Positions 28,426 through 37,375 are shown, numbered from the stretch's first letter. The stretch: 64,000 nucleotides of DNA from Vibrio coralliirubri (GCF_024347375.1 NZ_AP025471.1:1798001-1862000); one strand, 5' to 3'. Numbers and translations: made by a program. Notes: generated from the letters alone by a model not told the origin.

Positions 28426-28959
28426 TTAGCGCTTACGTAAGTAATGAGTTTGCACGATCTCATCAAGGTACGTCGTGACGCCTTTCAACGTAAAATCGAC
28501 GGGAGATACTAAGTCACCAAATAACGGGGACCCACCACCAAGCACGATAGGAATGGTCGAGATGACCAGCTCATCAATCAGGTCTTCTTTCAGGAAGTTT
28601 TGAATGGTGATGCCGCCATCAATGTACAAGTTCTTTAGGCCTTTGTTATTCAAATCCGCGACAATCTGTTTAAGCTCGCCTTTCATCAAAAATACTTTAC
28701 CTTCAAGTTCTTGAGGTACTTCATTCAAAGTGTTGCTCAGTACATAGACTGGCTTGCTGTAAGGCCAGTCGATACCAAAGCTCAACACCATATCCATTGT
28801 ATTTCGTCCCATGACCAGTGCATCGATACGATCGGTGTGGGCGTTGTAACCCATGTCGTCACTGTCTGGATTTGGAATCGCTTGCAGCCAATCTAAGCCG
28901 CCTTGTTTGTCCGCAATGTAACCGTCAAGGCTGGTTGCGATGAATACAATATTTGACAT
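28426..28959 (-). CDS. Dihydrofolate reductase family protein (RibD C-terminal domain)
   Basis: 177 residues. Matches the RibD-C/DHFR-like fold: NIVFIATSLDGYIADKQGGL at the start, VMGRNTMDMVLSF with the NADPH-loop glycine, and YIDGGITIQNFLKEDLIDEL. It is probably an NADPH-dependent reductase with an unknown substrate. ATG 28959 is chosen because the extension upstream to 28992 overlaps the operator region. It diverges from TetR 29053. Confidence 0.85.
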   Translation of the reverse strand: MSNIVFIATSLDGYIADKQGGLDWLQAIPNPDSDDMGYNAHTDRIDALVMGRNTMDMVLSFGIDWPYSKPVYVLSNTLNEVPQELEGKVFLMKGELKQIVADLNNKGLKNLYIDGGITIQNFLKEDLIDELVISTIPIVLGGGSPLFGDLVSPVDFTLKGVTTYLDEIVQTHYLRKR

Positions 28960-29015
28960 TTTTAACTCCGATATCGATGAGAAACTTGGCATCTACACGG
29001 TAATAAATTAAAATA

Positions 29016-29030
29016 TTCTACAGTGTAGAA
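29016..29030. promoter_or_regulatory. TetR-type operator
   Basis: Perfect 7-base arms TTCTACA and TGTAGAA around one G, 23 bases before the TetR start and between the divergent genes. Confidence 0.75.
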
Positions 29031-29052
29031 ATAAAGTTTAAGAGGTGACGGT

Positions 29053-29616
29053 ATGACTGTCAAGGATCAGAAACGAGGTCGACCAAAGAGTGGATCAAGC
29101 CAACTCAGCGCCGAGAGAATTCTCACCATTGCTAAAAGCATGATGCGAGAGAGTGGCAAAGTGCCAAGCATTCGAGGATTAGCGACAGAACTCGGGGTCG
29201 ATGCGATGGCCATATACCATTACTTCAAAAACAAAAACGATCTGCTTGAGGCAATCACGGTTTCTTTGATTGAAGAAGTTGCGAAGCCAGAGCTGACCCA
29301 AGACTGGCGAGATAACCTTTATCGGCTCAGTGTGAGTTACTTGTCGATGCTCAACGAATATAGAGGCTTGTTAGAGACCCTATTGACCATGAAATCCCTC
29401 GGGCCGATGGAGGTATTTAGTGAACGTTTTGAAGCGGTGTTGAGCCCGTTAGCGTTAACCGAAGAGCAAGCCAAAAATGCGTTGGACTTGCTGGTGGACT
29501 ATTTACATGGTTACGCATTGGCGTTGAACTGTAACCCAGACCGAACAGAGCTCACCATTGACATGGTCGAAAAGCCGCTGAGTTTATACTGTTTGGCGCT
29601 CACTCAACTTAAGTGA
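29053..29616 (+). CDS. TetR/AcrR family transcriptional regulator
   Basis: 187 residues. A basic N-terminus (KRGRPKSG) leads into the helix-turn-helix (RILTIAKSMMRESGKVPSIR, then LGVDAMAIYHYFKNKNDLLE). The C-terminal ligand domain is helical. GAGGTGACGGT precedes the ATG. Divergent from the DHFR-like gene, with one palindrome between, so it likely represses that gene and itself. Confidence 0.88.
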   Translation: MTVKDQKRGRPKSGSSQLSAERILTIAKSMMRESGKVPSIRGLATELGVDAMAIYHYFKNKNDLLEAITVSLIEEVAKPELTQDWRDNLYRLSVSYLSMLNEYRGLLETLLTMKSLGPMEVFSERFEAVLSPLALTEEQAKNALDLLVDYLHGYALALNCNPDRTELTIDMVEKPLSLYCLALTQLK

Positions 29617-29777
29617 TTTGTAGGCCAATTTAACGACCTTTAAATTTATACTGGATAATTACCTATAAATTTCAGGATTTAGCAGTAATAATCAATGAAT
29701 AGATCGGAATAGCTTGTTCATTGAAAAGCTGTACGGAAAGTTTCTAAAGACGCCATCGTGAAAAGGAAGTCAGATAC

Positions 29778-31310
29778 ATGCCTGTGCTCCAACGCATCAG
29801 TTTAACGTTAATCTTAATCGCCGTTTTAGGTGGGTGTTCTTCACTTCCTGAAGGCATCGATCACCCGACAGAACCGCCAACCTCTCCTGCACCTAGTTCT
29901 TTATCGGTTCTAACCAATGAATTTCAGCCTGAAGCCTTAGAGCAAGGCACCACTGCGGTTCGTCTGCAAGAGTCTGGTTGGGATGCCTTGGCACAGCGAT
30001 TAGCGCTGGTTGAAAGTGCCGAGCACACCATCGACATTCAATACTACATCTGGAACTCTGACGAATCGGGCAGTTACTTAGCCAGTCGTTTGTTAGCCGC
30101 GGCCGAGCGCGGTGTGAAGGTTCGCGTAATGCTGGATGATATCAACCTTAACGAACGTGAAGGTTTGCTGTCGGCATTGGATGCGCACCCGAACGTCGAG
30201 ATTCGTATCTTCAACCCAACACCAACACGCCGTGGTTTCAGTAAATGGCTGAGCTTTGTCGGCGACTTTTCTCGTTTAAATCGCCGTATGCACAATAAGT
30301 CGTTTACCGTAGATGGCACTTTGTCTGTGGTGGGCGGGCGTAATATTGGTGATGAATACTTCGACCTTTCTGATGAAATCAATTTCCGAGACCGCGATGT
30401 ATTAGTCATGGGTTCGGTAGTTAATACCATCCAAACAAGTTTTGTTGAATACTGGAATAGCCGTTGGTCTTACCCTGTCGATATGCTGGGTGACGACGAA
30501 CAACCTGATCTCTCAAAGATAGATAATATTGTCGTTCCGCACTATCAAAATTACCCTGAATTACCATTAGACCGTGAGGCTGCTGATAGTTTGCTGAAAG
30601 AGGTGATTGGTGAGATGACATGGGTGAATGCGCGTTTTGTTTACGATCAACCCGTCCCTGATGATTCAGACAATACCGATGAACCGAAAGCGACCGCGAT
30701 TCTTTTAGGGAAATTAGCGAGCGAATCGAAACAAGAGATCTTGCTGGAATCCGCTTACCTTGTATTCGATGATGGTCAGCTTGAAGAGTGGCAGGTATTG
30801 AACAACAAGGGCGTTGAGATAAAAGCGCTAACGAACTCTATGGCGTCTAATGATCTGGTGACCAATCACTCCGCTTATGCGGGCAGACGTTACGATATGT
30901 TGGAGCATGGCATCGACCTGTTTGAGCTAAAACCAGAATCTAAGCTGTGTGAAGCATCGACTCAAGACGTGTCTAAATGTGCACCTGAGACGGCCTATGG
31001 CTTGCACGCTAAATCAGTCGTATTCGACCGCAGCATCGCGAGCATCGGCTCATTTAACTTCAACTTGCGTTCTACTTACCTCAACACGGAATCGGTTTTG
31101 ATCATCGAGAACAAAGAGATTGCTGAAACATTAGCAGACACCATTGAGCAAACGATGAGTGAAGATAATAGCTGGCGCTTGGAACTGGAAGACGGTGATG
31201 TGTATTGGTATTCGGGCGAGCAAAGTTGGGACAGCGAACCTGAAACGGGTCAATGGGAACGAATGCAATCAGGCTTTTTGCAATTGCTACCGATTGAGAA
31301 ATATCTGTAA
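29778..31310 (+). CDS. Phospholipase D family lipoprotein, cardiolipin synthase-like
   Basis: 510 residues. A lipobox LGGC puts the acylated cysteine at residue 20, so it is anchored in the envelope. Both HKD catalytic motifs are present: H172-x-K174-x4-D179 (MHNKSFTVDG) and H410-x-K412-x4-D417 (LHAKSVVFDR). This is the architecture of ClsC/YmdC-like phosphatidyl transferases. Whether it makes cardiolipin or hydrolyses phospholipids is inferred only from family. It stands alone, followed by a strong terminator. Confidence 0.85.
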   Translation: MPVLQRISLTLILIAVLGGCSSLPEGIDHPTEPPTSPAPSSLSVLTNEFQPEALEQGTTAVRLQESGWDALAQRLALVESAEHTIDIQYYIWNSDESGSYLASRLLAAAERGVKVRVMLDDINLNEREGLLSALDAHPNVEIRIFNPTPTRRGFSKWLSFVGDFSRLNRRMHNKSFTVDGTLSVVGGRNIGDEYFDLSDEINFRDRDVLVMGSVVNTIQTSFVEYWNSRWSYPVDMLGDDEQPDLSKIDNIVVPHYQNYPELPLDREAADSLLKEVIGEMTWVNARFVYDQPVPDDSDNTDEPKATAILLGKLASESKQEILLESAYLVFDDGQLEEWQVLNNKGVEIKALTNSMASNDLVTNHSAYAGRRYDMLEHGIDLFELKPESKLCEASTQDVSKCAPETAYGLHAKSVVFDRSIASIGSFNFNLRSTYLNTESVLIIENKEIAETLADTIEQTMSEDNSWRLELEDGDVYWYSGEQSWDSEPETGQWERMQSGFLQLLPIEKYL

Positions 31311-31331
31311 GCTAGCCGCCTCCGGATAAAT

Positions 31332-31368
31332 AAAAATGTCAGCGTATATTACGCTGACATTTTTGTTT
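31332..31368 (+). terminator. Terminator after the phospholipase-D lipoprotein
   Basis: Perfect 14-bp stem AAAAATGTCAGCGT / ACGCTGACATTTTT with loop ATATT and further T bases. Confidence 0.92.
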
Positions 31369-31401
31369 GTGCTGCTGTTTGCTGTGGTTTGTTGCAAGCT
31401 G

Positions 31402-31440
31402 TTAACGGCTTAACGGCTTAACGGCTTAACGGCTTAACGC
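31402..31440. repeat. 8-bp tandem repeat overlapping the nitroreductase stop codon
   Basis: Four perfect copies of TTAACGGC and a partial fifth (TTAACGC). The nitroreductase stop codon (31434-31436, minus strand) is at the edge of the tract. On the minus strand the repeat reads GCCGTTAA, a TAA every unit. Confidence 0.92.
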
Positions 31441-32156
31441 TTGGTCAGCTGCTTGCTGTTCAAGTAAGGCAGGATATGCGGGCGAGATTCGCCAGATAGC
31501 TTTTGCGTGATCTGTTGTGACCAACTGCTCTGCTTTTGGTTGCTTGAACGGCTTGCGTAGTAGCTTTGCATCGAATCATCGTAGCTGGCAATTTCATCTA
31601 GGCTCAGCGATTGGTATTGATTTTCGTGCATGACTACGTGAGCTGGAAGGCGAGGCTTAACTTCTGGTTGCTGTGCCGGGTGACCTAAACACATTCCGAA
31701 CAATACGGCGGTGTGTTGTGGTAGTTCTAACAGTTCATCGACTTGTTGTGCGCTGTTACGCAGCCCACCAATATACACGCCACCCAAACCCAGAGACTCA
31801 GCAGCCAGCATGCAGTTTTGCGCCATGATGCCAGAATCTACCGCGCCAATCAGGGTCAGTTCAGTAAAGTCGGTTTTCACTTCAGGGTTGATTTGCGCGT
31901 GGCGTTGATAGTCGATACAGAACACTAAAAACTCAGCCGCATTCTCAACGTAAGCTTGATTGCCTGCGTATTCAGCTAGCAACTTGCGCTTCTCTTTGTC
32001 TGTCACTCTCACGATAGAAACAGCCTGCAGTAAGCTCGATGATGAAGCCGCGAGACCAGCCTGAATAATCACATCAAGTTGTGCTTTTTCAATCGGTTGA
32101 TTTGTATATTGACGAATGGAGCGGTGCCCCAGAATAGTTTCAATCGTGCTGTTCAT
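31434..32156 (-). CDS. Oxygen-insensitive NADPH nitroreductase (NfsA-like)
   Basis: 240 residues, the length of NfsA/Frp flavin reductases. ILGHRSIRQYTNQPIEKAQL is the FMN-binding start, and GLGGVYIGGLRNSAQQVDEL and LFGMCLGHPAQQPEVKPRLP follow the family pattern. Uses NADPH and FMN to reduce nitro compounds or flavins in the cytoplasm. A small hydrophobic ORF lies directly upstream (32162-32263). The C-terminus ends inside the 8-bp repeat. Confidence 0.88.
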   Translation of the reverse strand: MNSTIETILGHRSIRQYTNQPIEKAQLDVIIQAGLAASSSSLLQAVSIVRVTDKEKRKLLAEYAGNQAYVENAAEFLVFCIDYQRHAQINPEVKTDFTELTLIGAVDSGIMAQNCMLAAESLGLGGVYIGGLRNSAQQVDELLELPQHTAVLFGMCLGHPAQQPEVKPRLPAHVVMHENQYQSLSLDEIASYDDSMQSYYASRSSNQKQSSWSQQITQKLSGESRPHILPYLNSKQLTKR

Positions 32157-32161
32157 AACTC

Positions 32162-32263
32162 TCAGACAGTCCTTGTGATGATGGCGTAGAGAATCACAAT
32201 AACGACAATTACCATGAGCGTAAAGGGTGTTTGAGCCTTTCTGGTTGGCGGAATGATATTCAT
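32162..32263 (-). CDS. Possible 33-residue membrane peptide upstream of the nitroreductase
   Basis: An ATG-started frame of 33 codons, peptide MNIIPPTRKAQTPFTLMVIV then VIVILYAIITRTV. It has a basic N-terminal part and one strong hydrophobic segment of about 15 residues. It ends 5 bases before the nitroreductase ATG. There is no recognisable ribosome site, because the ATG follows a terminator-like stem closely. Real gene or chance frame is undecided. Confidence 0.35.
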   Translation of the reverse strand: MNIIPPTRKAQTPFTLMVIVVIVILYAIITRTV

Positions 32264-32269
32264 GAATTT

Positions 32270-32302
32270 AAAAGGATTGCTGTCACAGCCAATCCTTTTT
32301 TG
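32270..32302. terminator. Terminator between FadL porin and nitroreductase units
   Basis: 10-bp stem AAAAGGATTG / CAATCCTTTT with inner CTGT/ACAG pairing; T-runs on both strands. Lies 43 bases past the porin stop. Confidence 0.75.
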
Positions 32303-32344
32303 TACGGTTTCTTGCTAGAAGCGAATAACGCTTAAGAGTTCGCT

Positions 32345-33457
32345 TTAATGGCGGAGAGACAAAGTGATGAAGTGAACTCTGTTGGTTGAATAGCTGCCAG
32401 AAGGCTGAAATAGTCCAGAGTCAGCATTAATTTCACCATGGCCTAAATCTTGGTATTGGTAGCTCAATCCTAGATGTAAGTCATTGGATATCTTCTTCTC
32501 AGCGCCGAACCCGATACGCCACTGTTTATCGAGTGGAAGTAACACATCTCTGTTTTGACTGCTTACTGGGCTCGTGTCACCGCTCACTCCGCTGTACAGC
32601 AACCAATCCTCATATGCGTATTCCACACCAACCCCAAGAGAGTAGGTGGTTGAGTATTTGTCATCATAATCTTGCCATGTCTCCATGTTGGAGCTGAGTA
32701 GAAGGTTTAAGTCTTCATTTAATGAATGCTTCAACCCTAAGTTTAAGCTTCGAACCCACGTCAGTTCAGAGCTAATTCCAAAAGCGTTGGCGGTATCAAG
32801 GGAAAGGTCGTGATCAAATTGGCCCTGATAACTGACACCCAATTGTGTGTTGTCACTGATGTGGTGATTGAGACTCAGGCCGAACCCTAGATCAAGGCTA
32901 TCCCCTTGAAGTTCCCGACCATTCAAAGCTTGGGTTTCAAGCGCAGCGTGCTGCAATATCAAAGAACTACCAAGAGACAGTTGTTCATTGACCTGATATG
33001 ACAATGACGACGTTAAGTTGAGTGCCGAAATGCTATTTTCTTTGATTAATAAAGCAGGGTGAGCGCCAACGCCGTGTGAGTATTCAACGCCAGTGCCGCC
33101 AGCTGCGTGCAATGCTGCGCCGACGACCCATTGGTCATTTAACCTTGATGCGTAAGACAGGTGAGGGAGAATATCGGCGCTGCTTCCTGTGGTCGACGCC
33201 GAGTTATCGTCACGGACAAAAGTGGTTTCAACATCGAGGTATTGAACGCCGAGAATCCAAGCGCTTTCTTCAATGGCCGATAACCCCGCAGCGTTGGTGA
33301 TCACTGCGGATGCATCGTTCGCGGTTACGTTTCCTGCGCCTGCTGTGCCAACGCTTTTGGTTGTCGCAATCTGAGATAGATTTAACCCTCCCGCATGAGC
33401 AAGAGAGCCGACTATCCCTGTTACTAACAGAGACAGTGTGATGAAAGGTGTTTTCAA
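32345..33457 (-). CDS. OmpP1/FadL family outer-membrane channel
   Basis: 370 residues. The signal peptide (MKTPFITLSLLVTGIVGSLAHA) is followed by the FadL-type hatch (GGLNLSQIATTKSVGTAGAG, VTANDASAVITNAAGLS) and then a beta-barrel of alternating strands ending in the C-terminal aromatic/HFITLSLRH. FadL-family barrels take up hydrophobic compounds. The start is TTG 33457 with GAGG 8 bases upstream. It follows the DUF1254 gene on the same strand by 140 bases, so they are probably one unit. Confidence 0.88.
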   Translation of the reverse strand: MKTPFITLSLLVTGIVGSLAHAGGLNLSQIATTKSVGTAGAGNVTANDASAVITNAAGLSAIEESAWILGVQYLDVETTFVRDDNSASTTGSSADILPHLSYASRLNDQWVVGAALHAAGGTGVEYSHGVGAHPALLIKENSISALNLTSSLSYQVNEQLSLGSSLILQHAALETQALNGRELQGDSLDLGFGLSLNHHISDNTQLGVSYQGQFDHDLSLDTANAFGISSELTWVRSLNLGLKHSLNEDLNLLLSSNMETWQDYDDKYSTTYSLGVGVEYAYEDWLLYSGVSGDTSPVSSQNRDVLLPLDKQWRIGFGAEKKISNDLHLGLSYQYQDLGHGEINADSGLFQPSGSYSTNRVHFITLSLRH

Positions 33458-33597
33458 GAATAGAACCTCATTTTCAGTGTATGAGTTATGTTGCTAGCAG
33501 TTTGAGTCATGTATTTAGGGATAGAGCGAATTGCCACGAGCGAATATTAAGAACGCCGCGGCAATTGACTTGATCTACTTAATTGACCTAATTGGGG

Positions 33598-34998
33598 CTA
33601 GAGTTTTTCAACTTGTGGCAGTGGGTATTCATTGTCGAGAACAGCTTGAGTTGGCTCATACAGGCGCATGTGAAGATAGAAGTCATCTTGAGGTGCTGGT
33701 AGCCAGTTACACGTTGGATCAGACGGTTTTACGTATTGAATGCATATTGGCAAGGTGCCGTCTTCTGCGTATTTCAGCTCATCTTTACGATTGGTTGAGA
33801 TGGAGTAACGTTGAATGAAGTTCTCAACCATGAACAGGTTTTTAGCGTCGTACATGGTCAAAGACCAAAAGGCGTCAGCGGGTGCATCGGCAGGCATGGT
33901 CATTCGATATTGATTGTCTCCCGACAGCTGCTCACCATTCGAGTCCGTGTATCGATTTGGGTAGAGTGCTCGCTCTGGCACATTCAAGCCAGCCGCACGC
34001 ATATTGATGCTCGCTCGGCTCAGGTAATCATTTCCGTAACGGCCACCCTCGTACATCATCGACCAGCCATTATTGACATCACCGATGCTTCGACCTGCGT
34101 ATTGAATGATCTGTTGTGAAGACTCAATCGCGCGCATTAGCCCTTTTTTCTGTGCTGAAGTTAGCGCTTCAGGGTTAAAGGGGGTCGATCCTCCAATACC
34201 AATTTGTTGGAATTGATCAACGATGGCTGCATCTTCTGGAATCGGGTTTTTACGTAGCTCACGGTCAATCAATGAATACCACTCTAACCCTTCAGGCCTC
34301 GCCATGGGTGGGATGCGACCTGTCGAAGCTTTAAGTTCTACGATGTCATGCTCTGCGCCGAGTTGATCGAGTGGGTAGCTGAGGAATTTATCGTGAGTAA
34401 CCAATGCGTCATTGAGATCTTGCTCGCCAAATACGCCCGTTCGTTGAATTAACCAAACCATAGGAGTGCGAGACTCTACGACACGATCAATCCCCTCTGG
34501 CACTTCGCCAGCCCATCCTTTGTTGACCAAAAGCACTTTTGAACCTTGGTCGCCGACATTCTTCACGTGCAGATCTTCAATTGAATCTGAGTAAGCATCC
34601 AATAACTGAACAATGTAATAGCGGTTATCGGTGCGAGGAATATCAATCACCATTGGACCTGACAAATCCAGATCGTAGTGAGCTTGTGAATAGAGCGTAT
34701 CGTTGTTGACGGTAGGTACAATTCTATCCTGAGGTCCGGATAGAACGCGTGTTTTACCCATCTCATTCAATGGTGCCATGGCGTTGTCCATCGGTGCATC
34801 AACAGATGTGGTCGTTTGCCTAACCGCCGCCACGGTTAATGGGCCTGTACCATAAATAAATGCTTGAACACCGAGATTGTAAGCGAGCTCTTCTTCAGGA
34901 TTAATAGATTGTTGGGCAAGGGATGGCATCGCGATAATACTGGACAAAGAACACACTAAACTGGTCAGTACACTTTTCTTATAGAGGAGCTTTCTCAT
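33598..34998 (-). CDS. DUF1254/DUF1214 domain protein, secreted
   Basis: 466 residues. A signal peptide (about 1-28, LVCSLSSIIAMPSLAQQ) sends it to the periplasm. The DUF1254 region (VPTVNNDTLYSQAHYDLDLS, VIDIPRTDNRYYIVQLLDAY) is followed by a DUF1214 region (FWSLTMYDAKNLFMVENFIQ, ending CNWLPAPQDDFYLHMRLYEP). The biochemical role of these domains is not established. AAGGTG precedes the ATG. It diverges from the sulfatase maturase with a LysR-type box between and is paired with the FadL channel. A broken second copy lies at 39781. Confidence 0.88.
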   Translation of the reverse strand: MRKLLYKKSVLTSLVCSLSSIIAMPSLAQQSINPEEELAYNLGVQAFIYGTGPLTVAAVRQTTTSVDAPMDNAMAPLNEMGKTRVLSGPQDRIVPTVNNDTLYSQAHYDLDLSGPMVIDIPRTDNRYYIVQLLDAYSDSIEDLHVKNVGDQGSKVLLVNKGWAGEVPEGIDRVVESRTPMVWLIQRTGVFGEQDLNDALVTHDKFLSYPLDQLGAEHDIVELKASTGRIPPMARPEGLEWYSLIDRELRKNPIPEDAAIVDQFQQIGIGGSTPFNPEALTSAQKKGLMRAIESSQQIIQYAGRSIGDVNNGWSMMYEGGRYGNDYLSRASINMRAAGLNVPERALYPNRYTDSNGEQLSGDNQYRMTMPADAPADAFWSLTMYDAKNLFMVENFIQRYSISTNRKDELKYAEDGTLPICIQYVKPSDPTCNWLPAPQDDFYLHMRLYEPTQAVLDNEYPLPQVEKL

Positions 34999-35068
34999 GG
35001 AACACCTTAGATCGTAGGAACAGAATTAGGCATTTATCATATGAGCAAGTGAGATTAAGGAGTGTAAT

Positions 35069-35097
35069 AGCCGATATTAAGGATGTTAATAGTCGCT
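35069..35097. promoter_or_regulatory. LysR-type box 1 (DUF1254 / sulfatase maturase gap)
   Basis: A 29-base element with blocks AGCC, TATTAAG, TAATAGT and GCT and a T-N11-A core ATTA-N7-TAAT. It matches box 2 at 37347 at 23 of 29 positions. It lies 71 bases before the DUF1254 start and 144 bases before the maturase start. Confidence 0.78.
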
Positions 35098-35240
35098 TTT
35101 TGCCTTTCAAGTGATTGTTTTAATTAACATTGATTTAGGTTGGTGAAGCGACTCTACGACGTGTGCAGATAGGGTGCTTGAGGCGCTATTGTTTGATTGA
35201 TTTTCGGTTGATATGTTGGCAAAAAAGTACGGGAATCGAT

Positions 35241-36392
35241 ATGAACACATCTACTTATCCTTTTAGCTTATTCATTAAAGCAGAAGGAGCTCAGTGCAAT
35301 CTGGATTGTAGCTACTGCTATTATCTCAATAGACAAGATGTCGATAAGAGGTCTTCAATGTCTTTGGACATGATGGAGCAAATTGTCGGTGCTCATATCG
35401 ACGCGCAGCCAATGAAAGATCAGCAAGTGGACTTTATCTGGCATGGTGGCGAGCCTATGTTAAGAGGGCTCGATTTCTATGAAGCTGCGATGAAAGCGCA
35501 GGCAAACAAAGCGACAACCAAGCTGGTCGTGAATACGATGCAGACTAATGGAACCATGATTAACGATCGCTGGGCGAGTTTCTTTGCTAAACACAATTTC
35601 ATGATGGGCATCAGTATCGACGGGCCCAATATTCTGAATGACATCGCTCGGATCGACAAAAATGGCGAGTCGTCTTTTGAACGCACAATGCGTGGGATGT
35701 CTTACCTAAAGAAGCACAATGTTGATTTTAATACGTTAACGGTCGTGAACAATAAAACCTACAAACACGGTAAAACGATCTATCAGTTTTTGGTTGAAAA
35801 TGGCAGTGGTTACATGCAGTTTCAGCCTTGTATCGATCATGAGTTAGACAGACGAACAGGGCATGATTGGTCGTTAACCGGTGAGCAATGGGGGCAATTT
35901 CTTTGTGACTTGTTTGATGCATGGAGCGCCAATGATGTCGGTAAAGTGTATATCCAGTTTTTTGAAAACTGTTTAATGGTGTTGATGGGTTACCAAAGCC
36001 AAATGTGTCATCACAGCGCGACTTGTGGACAGCAATTAATGGTTGAGCATGACGGCAATGTTTACAGTTGTGACCATTATGGGTATCAAGATCATCAATT
36101 GGGCACCATGAACAGTGATAAGCTTGCAACTATGGCGAGCTCACCAGAACAAATCGCGTTTGGCACCAACAAATATGATGAGTTAAACAGCACTTGTCGA
36201 CGTTGCGATTTTGTTGAACTCTGCCAAGGTGGTTGTCCTAAAAACAGAATAGCAACAACCGAAGATGGCAGTCCGATGAATCATTTATGCCAAGGGTATG
36301 AGATGTTTTTTCGTCACGCATTACCCAAATTATTGCCTATGGTAGAAGCGATGAAAAAAGGGTATTCGCCAGCGTACTTTCCACTTTTCTAA
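35241..36392 (+). CDS. Anaerobic sulfatase maturase, radical SAM/SPASM
   Basis: 383 residues. The radical SAM cluster is C19-X3-C23-X2-C26 (AQCNLDCSYC) and the C-terminal SPASM cysteines are present (CRRCDFVELCQGGCPKNR). Such enzymes (anSME, AtsB) convert an active-site Ser or Cys of a sulfatase to formylglycine in the cytoplasm. The sulfatase at 37491 has the matching Ser-type motif, so it is the expected substrate. ATG 35241 follows GGGA; the extension from 35163 has no such site. The LysR pseudogene follows by 17 bases. Confidence 0.92.
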   Translation: MNTSTYPFSLFIKAEGAQCNLDCSYCYYLNRQDVDKRSSMSLDMMEQIVGAHIDAQPMKDQQVDFIWHGGEPMLRGLDFYEAAMKAQANKATTKLVVNTMQTNGTMINDRWASFFAKHNFMMGISIDGPNILNDIARIDKNGESSFERTMRGMSYLKKHNVDFNTLTVVNNKTYKHGKTIYQFLVENGSGYMQFQPCIDHELDRRTGHDWSLTGEQWGQFLCDLFDAWSANDVGKVYIQFFENCLMVLMGYQSQMCHHSATCGQQLMVEHDGNVYSCDHYGYQDHQLGTMNSDKLATMASSPEQIAFGTNKYDELNSTCRRCDFVELCQGGCPKNRIATTEDGSPMNHLCQGYEMFFRHALPKLLPMVEAMKKGYSPAYFPLF

Positions 36393-36409
36393 ATCATTTG
36401 GAGTAGGGC

Positions 36410-37305
36410 ATGACCAAAGACCTAAACTTACTGCGGCTCATTTTGGTGCTTAATGAGACTCGTCAAACGGTGAGTCTCATTAAGCCTTGAACGTAAGTCA
36501 GCCGACGATCAGTGTCATGCTTCGTAAGCTCAGAGAACAATTTGATGATGAGTTGTTTGTTCGAGATAAAGCAAGGCTTGAACCCACCCCAAAATGCTTA
36601 AAGCTTATCGAAACCTTGCCTCTGCTATTAGAACAGTTAGATAACCTTTACATACCCAATGATGAGTGGGGGTTGGAAGATTTAAGAGGGGAGGTTCAAA
36701 TCATGTTGCCTTCCCCGCTGTTGATCCCAGTGGGTGTGCCACTAATCAAAAAGCTGACCAAAGAAGCGCCGCAAGTGACGTTTCAATGCTCACCTTGGTT
36801 AGATAACGGCGTCCAGTCCCTAGAGACCAACCGAATGTGTTGGGGAGTGAGCTATCTTCCTATGGACGTCAATAAAACCCTGACTGAACGCCCAGTTGGC
36901 TTTGATAAGTTCATGTTGGTGCTAAGAGCTGACCACCCAATTCAAGGTAATTCCCTTGAGGACATTCTGAAATACCCACTCTGTATCAATATGATCCCTG
37001 GTTACATTCAGCCGTCCAAGACGGAAATGTTGATCAAAAAATACGACTTAGATAAACACATCGGGCTCAGAAGCAACAATATGAATTTGATGCTAGAAGT
37101 CGTTAAAGACAGCGACTTCATCTATGTAACATCGTCGAAATGCCGCTATTTGCTTGATCACTCTTATCGTTGTATCGACTTACCGCCGGAACTGTTGAAA
37201 GACACCTATCGTCGAGAATTGGCACTGTTTACTCATCAAGCAAACCGCAATAACCCGTTCACGGATTGGCTTCAAAAAGAAATTACGTCGATTATTCAAT
37301 CCTAG
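36410..37305 (+). pseudogene. LysR family regulator, frameshifted
   Basis: The start ATG 36410 has GGAG 7 bases upstream and encodes a normal LysR N-terminus (MTKDLNLLRLILVLNETRQT) but stops at TGA 36488 after 26 codons. The rest of the helix-turn-helix and the whole sensor domain (ALNVSQPTISVMLRKLREQF onwards) continue in another frame from about 36484. One A lost from the AA at 36482-36483 explains it: restoring it gives KALNVSQPTIS and a protein of 298 residues, normal for the family. A sequencing error is possible. It sits between the maturase and the sulfatase, the expected targets. Confidence 0.85.
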
Positions 37306-37346
37306 TGTCACGCTACTATTCCCTTTAAATAACTCCCCTTTCTAAC

Positions 37347-37375
37347 AGCCACTATTAAGAATCGTAATAGTGGCT
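37347..37375. promoter_or_regulatory. LysR-type box 2 (upstream of the sulfatase)
   Basis: Arms AGCCACTATTA and TAATAGTGGCT are perfect 11-base inverted repeats around a 7-base spacer, containing T-N11-A. There is no T-tail, so it is not a typical terminator. It lies 116 bases before the sulfatase start and matches box 1. Confidence 0.78.

Noticed and set aside
29642..29672. AAATTTATA / TATAAATTT repeat after the TetR gene considered as a terminator
   Set aside because: AT-only stem with a 13-base loop and no T-run; likely chance in AT-rich DNA.
24797..31440. Short tandem repeats considered as CRISPR arrays
   Set aside because: Units are 7 and 8 bases without spacers; no cas genes are present.
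37347..37375. Perfect inverted repeat considered as the LysR terminator
   Set aside because: It has no T-tract and matches the box at 35069 that is not after any gene, so a regulatory site is more likely.
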